A stretch of 10,498 nucleotides of DNA, taken from Colimorpha sp045591485. Lineage in GTDB: Bacteria > Bacteroidota > Bacteroidia > Bacteroidales > P3. Position 1 is the first letter of the stretch. Each line of letters opens with the position of its first letter. Below the pieces are notes generated by a model, which saw nothing but the letters and a program-made list of their open reading frames with translations, had not been told where the DNA came from and ran no database searches. Both the position numbers and the translations under genes were made by a program. Location: NCBI GenBank assembly GCA_045591485.1, contig JAZNSV010000099.1:1-10498 (forward strand), read 5' to 3'. Shown piece after piece: positions 1-6,017 of this stretch.

Positions 1-88
<88 letters not shown>

Positions 89-94
89 CTTTTT

Positions 95-126
95 AAAGGG
101 AATCTCGTTTGAGGTTCCCTTTTTTG
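95..126 (+). terminator. rRNA operon intrinsic terminator
   Basis: Bases 95-106 (AAAGGGAATCTC) pair with 111-122 (GAGGTTCCCTTT) around a four-base GTTT loop. This gives a 12-bp stem with one G-T wobble, followed by a T run (120-125). It starts a few bases after the 5S 3' end and fits the end of the rRNA transcript. Confidence 0.9.
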
Positions 127-154
127 TTTCCCCCGTTTCATATTTGTTTCCCCC

Positions 155-241
155 TGTAGAGACGCGGCGTGCCGCGTCTGCATTCTTATTTCCTTGCCGG
201 ATTGTTGAAGGATGGCAGACGCGGCACGCCGCGTCTCTACA
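155..241. repeat. REP-like nested palindrome
   Basis: A 27-bp arm (155-181) is repeated perfectly in inverted orientation (215-241) across a 33-bp spacer. Each arm also contains its own 20-bp palindrome, AGACGCGGCGTGCCGCGTCT (159-178 and its counterpart 218-237). The GTAGAGACGCGGC core is, from memory, a frequent intergenic repeat in Bacteroidota genomes. The paired inverted layout resembles REP/BIME or MITE-like elements moved in trans by a transposase encoded elsewhere. No coding frame here looks real. The structure is directly visible; mobility is inference. Confidence 0.85.
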
Positions 242-330
242 GCGGGACTTCCGATGTGTGGGTTACCATTGCTTTGGGCCTTTGTTTATTGGGATTACAA
301 TATTTAGGCTGTTTTTGCGTTGTTATTGCG

Positions 331-642
331 ATGAAAGAACTTATACTGATAGAGGGCCTTTCGAAGGATGAGGTTTTCTCGGCGATACGGGAGGTGGTCA
401 AGGATGTGCTGATTTGCGAGATTGAGACCATTACGATGTTGCAAGTGATGGAATGCGACCGCGCCAACCAGTTCGCCGTGCGCCCCAACCGCTTGTGTGG
501 TGGGTGGGATTTCTATATGCTCTGCGGCCTTTTCAAGTCGGAACTGTCAGAGCGCAAGGATGTCGTTATCAAGGCGTGGTTCCAGTTGCCTGATGATGAG
601 ACTATGTCTGTTTGCCAAAGGGCAAGTATTATTATGATTTGA
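331..642 (+). CDS. N-terminal half of a frameshifted hypothetical protein
   Basis: This 103-residue frame is of unknown function. I chose ATG 331 because the frame upstream runs through the REP-like repeat and reads as non-coding. The protein is soluble-looking with alternating charged and hydrophobic residues (MKELILIEGLSKDEV... to ...AWFQLPDDETMS), and no motif is recognised. The last residues after about DDETMSV look like out-of-frame sequence. The next frame (from 612) begins PKGKYYYDLSDE and continues naturally from DDETMSV if one T is restored to the T run at 611-613. I read 331-642 and 612-1400 as one gene of about 356 residues that has lost a base. Two overlapping genes remain possible. 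Confidence 0.6.
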   Translation: MKELILIEGLSKDEVFSAIREVVKDVLICEIETITMLQVMECDRANQFAVRPNRLCGGWDFYMLCGLFKSELSERKDVVIKAWFQLPDDETMSVCQRASIIMI

Positions 643-1400
643 GCGATGAGTCGACTGATGAGATTGTAGCGTCATCGGGTACGCGTTATTGTCCCTGTGA
701 GAAAGTCGATGAAGAGAGTGGGGCTGAACTTTTGGAGATAACTCCCCAGGGCACGTCCACCTACGAGCCTCGTCCCAAGTTGCAGTTGCGTCCTGTGTCC
801 GACGGCTGTTTTGTTGTGGAGAAACTTACTGTGTGGCAGAAAATAAAGAAACACCATGCGGGTTTTATGGATAGTCATTCGACTCTTGGAGTTGGTTTAT
901 GGTCTATACTCTTCATTGTCTTATTTTTCGCTCTTGTGTTTCTCTCCACCAATGGAGGTTGGGACTTCAGCGAGACCGTTTTGCCGTTTACATTGCCTTG
1001 GTGGGGGTGGATGGCCGTTTGTGGTGTGGTGGGTCTGATTACCAGTCGTACTAAACTGCTGAAGAATATCTTTACAGGCTGGCGGGGACCGATAGTTGCC
1101 GGCATGTTTGGCGTCGGGATGACCATTGGTCTGTTGTTGACGGCCGTTTTCTCTGTCAATGTGTGGCTGGGGAGCAACGAGCAAGAGGTTGGACGAGGTG
1201 TTGTGCTAAAACACAAGCTGGCTGGTCGCAGCTATGATGTGAACCAGTATTCGGTGCGTGTCGAGGAGCCTGTGAGGGGGTATATTTACATTGCTACAGG
1301 CGATGATGGCTCGTTCTCGCCTGGCGATACGGTCGCCGTACCCATGACCAAGGGGCTGTTCAGGATGTACCATGCCGAAACATTAAAGCCTCTCGATTAG
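612..1400 (+). CDS. Three-helix membrane protein, probably 3' part of the gene starting at 331
   Basis: Its only upstream start in frame is TTG 612, just after an in-frame TGA at 597, which is weak as a real start and supports a frameshift from the preceding frame. Residues 1-70 are polar and carry a CPC motif (27-29). Three hydrophobic segments follow at about 93-112, 126-144 and 160-187, the second rich in tryptophan. The C-terminal 75 residues (about 188-262) are hydrophilic and strand-rich, resembling a small beta domain on one side of the membrane (VVLKHKLAGRSYDVNQYSVR...). I do not recognise the family. It sits alone between the rRNA operon end and a degraded region, and no terminator with a clear stem follows it. 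Confidence 0.65.
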   Translation: MPKGKYYYDLSDESTDEIVASSGTRYCPCEKVDEESGAELLEITPQGTSTYEPRPKLQLRPVSDGCFVVEKLTVWQKIKKHHAGFMDSHSTLGVGLWSILFIVLFFALVFLSTNGGWDFSETVLPFTLPWWGWMAVCGVVGLITSRTKLLKNIFTGWRGPIVAGMFGVGMTIGLLLTAVFSVNVWLGSNEQEVGRGVVLKHKLAGRSYDVNQYSVRVEEPVRGYIYIATGDDGSFSPGDTVAVPMTKGLFRMYHAETLKPLD

Positions 1401-1510
1401 CAATATTTGTTTGTATAAAATACTTTGCGTGCCAGTATTCCAGTGTTTTTTTTCGAGAAACTTACTGGATGGCTGTTGTTTTTTCCCCTGTGAGCGATTT
1501 TCTTTTTTGA

Positions 1511-1836
1511 ATGCACCTAATACTGAAAATGGATAAAGACCGGGATAAGCAATTCGACGCTCTGGTGTCGTGCCATCGCGATTTGATATGGCATGTCTGT
1601 GCGGACTACAGCCTGAGCGCTGCGTGGGAGGCGCAGGATGCCGTGCAGGAGCTGCAGCCCGAGGAGAGCCTGTCGAAGGCGGCGCAGTACTACAACGCCG
1701 ACCTGGCGAAAATCGACCTGCAATACCAGCAGAGCCGCAAGTGCTGAAGGCTGCGAACACCGCTGAATATAAATTAAATGAAGTGAGCAAGGGCGGCAAA
1801 GAGGAGAACGAGCCGGAGACCGTCGCCGAGGCATAG
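1511..1836 (+). pseudogene. ECF sigma factor N-terminus joined to an unrelated coiled tail
   Basis: The first roughly 45 residues (MDKDRDKQFDALVSCHRDLI... ending AQDAVQE) match the start of Bacteroidota ECF sigma factors: FDALV..HRDLIWHVC..YSLS...A.DAVQE, the beginning of region 2. The rest of regions 2 and 4 is missing. The frame instead runs into a charged, helical segment (LSKAAQYYNADLAKIDLQYQ) and stops at 1747. Restoring one G near 1740 would extend it as SRKVLKAANTAEYKLNEVSK to a stop at 1836, so the tail is itself frameshifted. I infer an internal deletion that fused two gene ends, followed by a base loss. ATG 1529 is an alternative start. It is unlikely to give a working sigma factor. 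Confidence 0.65.
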
Positions 1837-1842
1837 CGCCAC

Positions 1843-1879
1843 GGTGGCGGACGAAGCGGAAGCCGCACCGGCCGCCGCA
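1843..1879 (-). pseudogene. 37-nt scrap resembling an ATC hydrolase 3' end
   Basis: On the minus strand this reads GGRCGFRFVRHR. It matches GDRCDFRFVRHR in the larger ATC hydrolase fragment at 5487-5786. Aligned with 5524-5560, about 32 of 37 bases agree, and the differences include both aspartate codons becoming glycine. The similarity fades beyond this block. It could be the last trace of a second gene copy or a short shared segment. It lies just past the frameshifted end of the 2664 membrane-protein gene. Confidence 0.35.
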
Positions 1880-2007
1880 CTACGACGACAGGCGACGATG
1901 ACGGCGGGCGCTGGTAGAGGCCAGGTCTTTCCACAGCGTGGCCAGCTGCTTCTTTTCACGACAAAGTTTCTCGGAGCAATTCGCGCAAGCCAGATAGCCG
2001 TTGGTGT

Positions 2008-2664
2008 TCACCGAGAAGCGCTCGGGATGCCGAAAAAGGTTATCTCCCAACGGGCCAGCAGCGCTATCGAGAGAGCCAGCAGGCTCCAGGTGTAGGGCTT
2101 CTGGACGAAGAAGAGCGGCGTGAACATCATCGCGTAGTCCCAGTTGTAGATGCGGCAGGTGCTGCAGCATTTGTTCTTGAGAAACCACGTCTGGAAGGGG
2201 CAGAAAAAGAGTATGCATATCATATCGCACACGGCGTAAGCCATACACAGCAGCAGCATAAATCCGTCGTCGAGGATGCCGACCTGGTGGAGCGCACCGA
2301 AGACGAGGTTGAACGAAATCCACACCAGTGCCACAAGGAAGACGGCGTTGTTGTCCTCGATGAGGATGTCGGTGCGACCGGTCTTCACGTAGTTGCGTGC
2401 AAACTGTTTCTGCGAGCCGGGGCTCTCGAACCGCGAGGGGAAGAAGCGCAGCACCATCTCGACCACAAAGACGGCCCAGATGGCCACCAGCAGCAGAGGG
2501 CGGCTCTCGATGACGGTCTCCAGACTGTCGCCGCCGCGCACGTGGTGCAACACATAGAGCACCAGCAGGGTTATGAAGATGGCCAGCCTGAGCAGCAGCT
2601 TGGCATAGTGCAATGCACAAACGGCTGTCAGGCGGGCCTTGCCGTGGATTTTAGGCTTGTTCAC
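2008..2664 (-). CDS. Polytopic membrane protein with Cys motif, coupled to ftsH
   Basis: This 218-residue frame encodes an integral membrane protein with hydrophobic segments at about 22-41, 57-75, 107-125, 134-155 and 178-207 (the last perhaps two helices). Between helices lies a CPFQTWF...KCCSTCRIYNWDY block (residues 155-177) that I recall from uncharacterised membrane proteins in Firmicutes and Bacteroidota. No function is known to me. The start codon is GTG, overlapping the ftsH stop as GTGA, so translation is probably coupled and the partner may be an FtsH substrate or adaptor (inference). After residue 211 the frame goes wrong. Adding one T to the T5 run near 2035 would continue FFRHPERFSVNTNGYLACAN and then a CANCSEKLC motif, to a TAG at 1880-1882, about 261 residues in all. 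The gene is therefore probably frameshifted near its end. Confidence 0.8.
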   Translation of the reverse strand: MNKPKIHGKARLTAVCALHYAKLLLRLAIFITLLVLYVLHHVRGGDSLETVIESRPLLLVAIWAVFVVEMVLRFFPSRFESPGSQKQFARNYVKTGRTDILIEDNNAVFLVALVWISFNLVFGALHQVGILDDGFMLLLCMAYAVCDMICILFFCPFQTWFLKNKCCSTCRIYNWDYAMMFTPLFFVQKPYTWSLLALSIALLARWEITFFGIPSASR

Positions 2665-4556
2665 GTGTTCAATATCTTCATAAATTCTTCGCCGGTGATG
2701 GTTTCCTTCTCCAGCAGGTAGTCGGCAACGGCGTGCATCTTGTCCATCCGCTGTGCGATGATGCGCGAGGACTTGTCCTTGGCGTCGGCTATGATGCGCT
2801 GCACCTCGGCGTCGATGTCGGCAGCCGTCTGGTCGCTGCAGGCCAGCTGCGAAGCCCCGCCAAGGTAGGCGTTGCCGCGGGTTTCGAGGGCCATCATACC
2901 ATAGCGGTCGCTCATACCGTAGCGTGTCACCATCGAGGGGGCCAGGTTGGTGGCTTGCCCGATTTCGTTGCTGGCGCCGGTGGTGCAGGTGTGGCAGATA
3001 AGCTCTTCGGCCACGCGGCCGCCGGTAAGGGTGGCAATCTTGTTGAGCAGGTAGTCGCGGCTGTAGAGGAACTTCTCGCCCTCGTCAACCTGCATCGTGT
3101 AGCCCAGCGCCCCCGAGGTGCGCGGAATGATGGTAATCTTGTGTACGGGAGCCGAGTCGGTCTGTGCGGCGGCCACCATAGCGTGTCCCACCTCGTGGTA
3201 GGCAATGATACGTTTCTCTTCGGGCGAGATGACGGCATTTTTGCGTTGTTCGCCAGCCATAACGGTCTCCACGCTCTCCTCGATGTCGGCGGTGATGACG
3301 GCACTCTTGCCCTGTCGCACGGCACGCAGCGCGGCTTCGTTGACGATGTTGGCCAGGTCGGCACCCGACGAGCCTGCTGTGGCACGTGCCACCACGTCGA
3401 GGTCTATTTCCTCGTGCTTCACGTGGTTGAGGTGTACCTGGATGATGGCCTTGCGGCCTTCGAGGTCGGGCAGTTCCATCTGTATGCGGCGGTCGAAGCG
3501 GCCAGGGCGAAGCAGGGCCTTGTCGAGGCTGTCGGGACGGTTGGTGGCGGCAAGGATGACGACGCCCTTGTCTCCGTCGAAGCCGTCCATCTCGGTGAGC
3601 AGCTGGTTGAGGGTCTGCTCGCGTTCGTCGTTATGGCCATAGCTGCCTTCGCGGCTTTTGCCGATGGCGTCAATTTCGTCGATGAAGACAATACAGGGAG
3701 CCTTCTTCGAGGCCTCGCTGAAAAGGTCACGAACCTTGGCGGCACCCATACCGACGAACATCTGCACAAACTCCGAACCCGACATCGAAAAGAACGGCAC
3801 TCCTGCCTCGCCAGCCACGGCGCGTGCGATGAGGGTCTTGCCGGTACCCGGAGGGCCCACCAGCAGGGCACCCTTGGGCAGCTTGGCACCAAGGGCGGTG
3901 TAGCGCTTGGGGTTGTGGAGGAAGTCCACCATCTCCTGCAACGACGCTTTGGCCTCGTCCTGTCCCGCCACGTCGGCAAAGCGAGTCTTCACCTGCGTGT
4001 CGGCATAGACCTTGGCGCCGCTCTTGCCCAGCGACATAAAGTTGCCCATACCCATACCGCCAGCGGCACCGGCTCCCTTGCTCATACGTTTGAACATAGC
4101 TCGGTAGAAGAGCCAGAAAAGCAAGCCGGGCAGTATCCACCACGTGATGAAATCAATGATGGGCGACCGCTGACCTTGGATTTTTTTGACAAATTCAATC
4201 TTGCCGCTTTCGTTGGGGCTTGTGGCCTGCAGCAGACGGTCCACCAGGTTGGGGTCGTCGACGCTGCCGGTGCTGTAGGTCTGTTTGCCGGCGGTATAGA
4301 GTATCTGTTCGTCGGTGATGACCACCTGCTCCACTTCGCCTTCTTCCACTTTGGCTATGAACGAGCCGTAGTCGGTTTGAACGATGCTGTGTTGGTTGAT
4401 GGCTGGCTGCAGAACAACGTTTATCAGCAACAGGAACAGCGCCACAGCGATAAAGCCCCATATCTGGGGACCGTTGCCGCCAACCTTCTGTTCGGGTTTC
4501 TTCTTCTGCTGCTGGTTGTTATCAGGTTGCTGGTCTGGAAATTCCACAAAGTTCAT
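2661..4556 (-). CDS. ftsH: ATP-dependent zinc metalloprotease FtsH
   Basis: This is a membrane-anchored AAA+ protease of 631 residues, a normal length for the family, which unfolds and degrades membrane and misfolded proteins as a hexamer. A Gln/Lys-rich N-terminal tail is followed by TM1 (about 32-51), a periplasmic domain, and TM2 (about 131-154). The AAA module has Walker A GPPGTGKT (234-241), the pore loop MFVGMG (266-271), Walker B IVFIDEID (289-296), and the second region of homology NRPD...LLRPGRFDR (339-356). The protease site is HEVGH (454-458). The third zinc ligand, normally Asp in NDI..AT, is Glu531 here (ASNEIGQAT), and the next conserved Arg is Pro540. The C-terminal YLGGASQLACS and KETITGEEFMKIL read to me as closer to clostridial FtsH than to the usual Bacteroidales enzyme (recall, not computed). 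Its stop overlaps the start of the downstream membrane protein. Confidence 0.97.
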   Translation of the reverse strand: MNFVEFPDQQPDNNQQQKKKPEQKVGGNGPQIWGFIAVALFLLLINVVLQPAINQHSIVQTDYGSFIAKVEEGEVEQVVITDEQILYTAGKQTYSTGSVDDPNLVDRLLQATSPNESGKIEFVKKIQGQRSPIIDFITWWILPGLLFWLFYRAMFKRMSKGAGAAGGMGMGNFMSLGKSGAKVYADTQVKTRFADVAGQDEAKASLQEMVDFLHNPKRYTALGAKLPKGALLVGPPGTGKTLIARAVAGEAGVPFFSMSGSEFVQMFVGMGAAKVRDLFSEASKKAPCIVFIDEIDAIGKSREGSYGHNDEREQTLNQLLTEMDGFDGDKGVVILAATNRPDSLDKALLRPGRFDRRIQMELPDLEGRKAIIQVHLNHVKHEEIDLDVVARATAGSSGADLANIVNEAALRAVRQGKSAVITADIEESVETVMAGEQRKNAVISPEEKRIIAYHEVGHAMVAAAQTDSAPVHKITIIPRTSGALGYTMQVDEGEKFLYSRDYLLNKIATLTGGRVAEELICHTCTTGASNEIGQATNLAPSMVTRYGMSDRYGMMALETRGNAYLGGASQLACSDQTAADIDAEVQRIIADAKDKSSRIIAQRMDKMHAVADYLLEKETITGEEFMKILNT

Positions 4557-4585
4557 ATTGTCTGATACTTTTATTAATAAAAATG

Positions 4586-4593
4586 CAAAATTA
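4586..4593 (-). promoter_or_regulatory. Candidate -7 box for ftsH
   Basis: The minus strand reads TAATTTTG, an exact match to the Bacteroidota -7 consensus TAnnTTTG, about 30 nt upstream of the ftsH start. I see no TTTG at the expected -33 distance, so the call rests on one element and the good spacing to the gene. Confidence 0.5.
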
Positions 4594-4615
4594 CGCCCAT
4601 CTGTTCATATGCCGT

Positions 4616-4670
4616 TTACATAATTGTGTAAATCTCATCCTATAAACCATAGATTTACACTTTTATGTAA
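4616..4670. promoter_or_regulatory. Long inverted repeat between ftsH and luxR-type gene (candidate operator)
   Basis: Arms 4616-4635 and 4651-4670 are complementary at 18 of 20 positions around a 15-bp AT-rich spacer. The inner 10 bp, GTGTAAATCT and AGATTTACAC, pair perfectly. The repeat lies in the 161-nt gap between two divergent genes, upstream of the ftsH -7 candidate and about 48 nt before the regulator's start. There is no T run, so a terminator is unlikely. A dimeric regulator site, possibly for the adjacent LuxR-type protein, is the simplest reading. A leader-RNA hairpin for the + gene is the alternative. Confidence 0.6.
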
Positions 4671-4717
4671 TATTCAGGAGCTTTCAGCGTTATAAAAGAA
4701 TACAATACAAAGACAGA

Positions 4718-5374
4718 ATGACAGCATACGAACCCTACATAGCAATGGCGCAATCGATAGCCAACATCACTTTTCAAGGAATATACCTTATCAATCCCGT
4801 TGAAAAGCAGGTTGTCTATGCCTCCGACACGCTGCACCAGCGGTCGCCCGGCGACACTGTTTCTGCCGAGACGTTGATTTCGCTTGGCCAACTGGAACTG
4901 GACGCCATCGCAGCCGCCACCGTCCAATACAAAGCTGCCACACCTGAGAGGCGAAAAGGATTCATGCTCCATATCAATACCCCTTGGCAAAATCAAAACA
5001 CGTTGGCCTCCCACAAACTGACAATCATACACACCGATGAGCAAGGCAACCCACTACTGGTGATGGGACTTGTCTCGCCATCTGTCCGCGAGCGCACAGA
5101 TGGCATTATGTTCCGTTTTGCCGACGAGGATGCCTTGTACCAATACCAACACGAAACAAGACAATGGGTACGCCAGCCGTTACCACATCTTACCGGCAAC
5201 GAGCTCACTATGCTTCGCCTCACCTTGCAGGGACATTCGCTCGAAGCAATAGGCCGACTGATGTATAAAAGCACCGAAAGCGTGAAATACTATCGCCGTC
5301 AGGTCTTCGAGAAACTCAATGTGCGAAACATCACCGAAGCCCTTGTTGTCGCCGCCGACTACTGTTTTCTATAA
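4718..5374 (+). CDS. LuxR-type transcriptional regulator with PAS-like N-terminus
   Basis: This is a 218-residue DNA-binding protein. The C-terminal domain (about 157-215) is a LuxR/GerE helix-turn-helix: HLTGNELTMLRLTLQGHSLE, then AIGRLMYKSTESVKYYRRQV and EKLNVRNITEAL. It keeps the usual LT..E...L.L...G.S...I...L..S..TVK-like pattern and the KL.V.N.TEA end. Residues about 1-145 contain YLINPVEKQVVYAS and a second strand-rich part, which looks like a PAS-like sensor fold. There is no response-regulator receiver aspartate region, so it is not a typical two-component protein. It is divergent from ftsH and shares the intergenic inverted repeat, suggesting autoregulation or control of the ftsH unit (inference). 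The ligand is unknown. Confidence 0.85.
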   Translation: MTAYEPYIAMAQSIANITFQGIYLINPVEKQVVYASDTLHQRSPGDTVSAETLISLGQLELDAIAAATVQYKAATPERRKGFMLHINTPWQNQNTLASHKLTIIHTDEQGNPLLVMGLVSPSVRERTDGIMFRFADEDALYQYQHETRQWVRQPLPHLTGNELTMLRLTLQGHSLEAIGRLMYKSTESVKYYRRQVFEKLNVRNITEALVVAADYCFL

Positions 5375-5403
5375 CCGCATCCCTGCCATACGGGCAACAA
5401 GGA

Positions 5404-5459
5404 ATGATTGCAATCATGTGTCAATGTGTAAATGCGTGACTAGTATACAGACACATGAT
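5404..5459. repeat. Overlapping palindrome and inverted repeat after the regulator gene
   Basis: ATGATTGCAATCAT (5404-5417) is a perfect 14-bp palindrome. Overlapping it, ATCATGTGTC (5413-5422) pairs perfectly with GACACATGAT (5450-5459) across 27 bp. No T run follows on either strand, so these are not ordinary intrinsic terminators. They lie between the regulator's stop and the start of the degraded region, and could be a protein-binding site or the scar of an element end. Confidence 0.5.
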
Positions 5460-5486
5460 ACCATTAAGAATTGGCACAACAAATTC

Positions 5487-5786
5487 TCAGATGCTCCGGC
5501 TGCGCTGCCATTGCTCGCCCTTGCGGTGGCGGACAAAGCGGAAATCGCACCGATCGCCGCCCTGGCAGAGGGTCTGGGTGCGGATGAAGTCGGTGTAGGG
5601 CAACGAGCCGTAGTTGATGATGTCGGCATGGCAGAACATCGGGCCGAAGCGTTCCAGCACGCCGCGCTTCTCAAAGATATGGCGGTAGAGGCATTCGGTG
5701 CACTCAAAGTGGAACTCGTTGCGCGGGTCGGTGTCGAGGTGCCACACGTAGCACCAGCCCCAGCCACACGAAAGGCGCTCAATGAC
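5487..5786 (-). pseudogene. L-2-amino-thiazoline-4-carboxylate hydrolase, C-terminal fragment
   Basis: The last 100 or so residues match the ATC hydrolase family (enzymes that open L-2-amino-thiazoline-4-carboxylate in a cysteine-forming route), as judged from recalled family motifs. Visible blocks are GWGWCYVWHLDTD, EFHFECTECLYRHIFEKRG, RFGPMFCHADIINYG, LPYTDFIRTQTLCQGGDRCD and FRFVRH. The normal protein is about twice as long. Upstream of about 5786 the frame leaves recognisable sequence and instead overlaps, in antisense, the transporter fragment at 5780-5940. The gene is therefore truncated at its 5' end, most likely by deletion. An open frame without a stop does continue upstream to 5927, but it reads as antisense of the transporter. 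Confidence 0.75.
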
Positions 5787-5940
5787 GCCGCCCGCACCAG
5801 CACCTACTACGCCTTTGCCCCCCTTCATCGGTGCCGCCCTGTCGTTCCTGCTGCTCGGCGAGCCGCTGACGCCCCTCTTCCTCGTCACCACCGCCGTGAT
5901 GGCCGCCGGCTGCTGGCTGGCCGCCAAAAGCGACAGCTGA
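5780..5940 (+). pseudogene. EamA/DMT-type transporter, C-terminal fragment
   Basis: The sequence reads AARTSTYYAFAP, and then, after removing one C from the C6 run near 5816-5821, FIGAALSFLLLGEPLTPLFL and TTAVMAAGCWLAAKSDS to a TGA at 5938-5940. This is the last two helices of a drug/metabolite (EamA) exporter, where the AARTS..Y..P..GA..S.LLLGE pattern is typical. About 85% of the gene is missing. The left edge abuts the truncated ATC hydrolase on the opposite strand, so one deletion may have joined both broken ends. Confidence 0.7.
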
Positions 5941-6017
5941 TCTGGACATCGGTTGTGGAACTAATTTGTTTGTGATTATGCAGGCAAATTAATCCCCCAC
6001 AAAACAATAAAGAGACA

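Noticed and set aside
124..154. 11-nt direct repeat TTGTTTCCCCC before the REP-like element
   Set aside because: It is short and does not flank the element on both sides, so it is not a target-site duplication.
611..625. Programmed -1 ribosomal frameshift between the 331 and 612 frames
   Set aside because: The local heptamer C CAA AGG is not a good slippery site and I see no strong downstream stem; loss of one T is simpler.
1400..1500. Terminator or promoter in the gap before the sigma remnant
   Set aside because: CCAGTA/TACTGG gives only a 6-bp stem with a long loop, and the TTTG/ATACTTTG elements have the wrong spacing.
2733..4565. A 610-codon open frame on the + strand opposite ftsH
   Set aside because: It mirrors ftsH in antisense, is low in recognisable motifs and rich in His/Val/Gly, as expected from the complement of a GC-biased gene.
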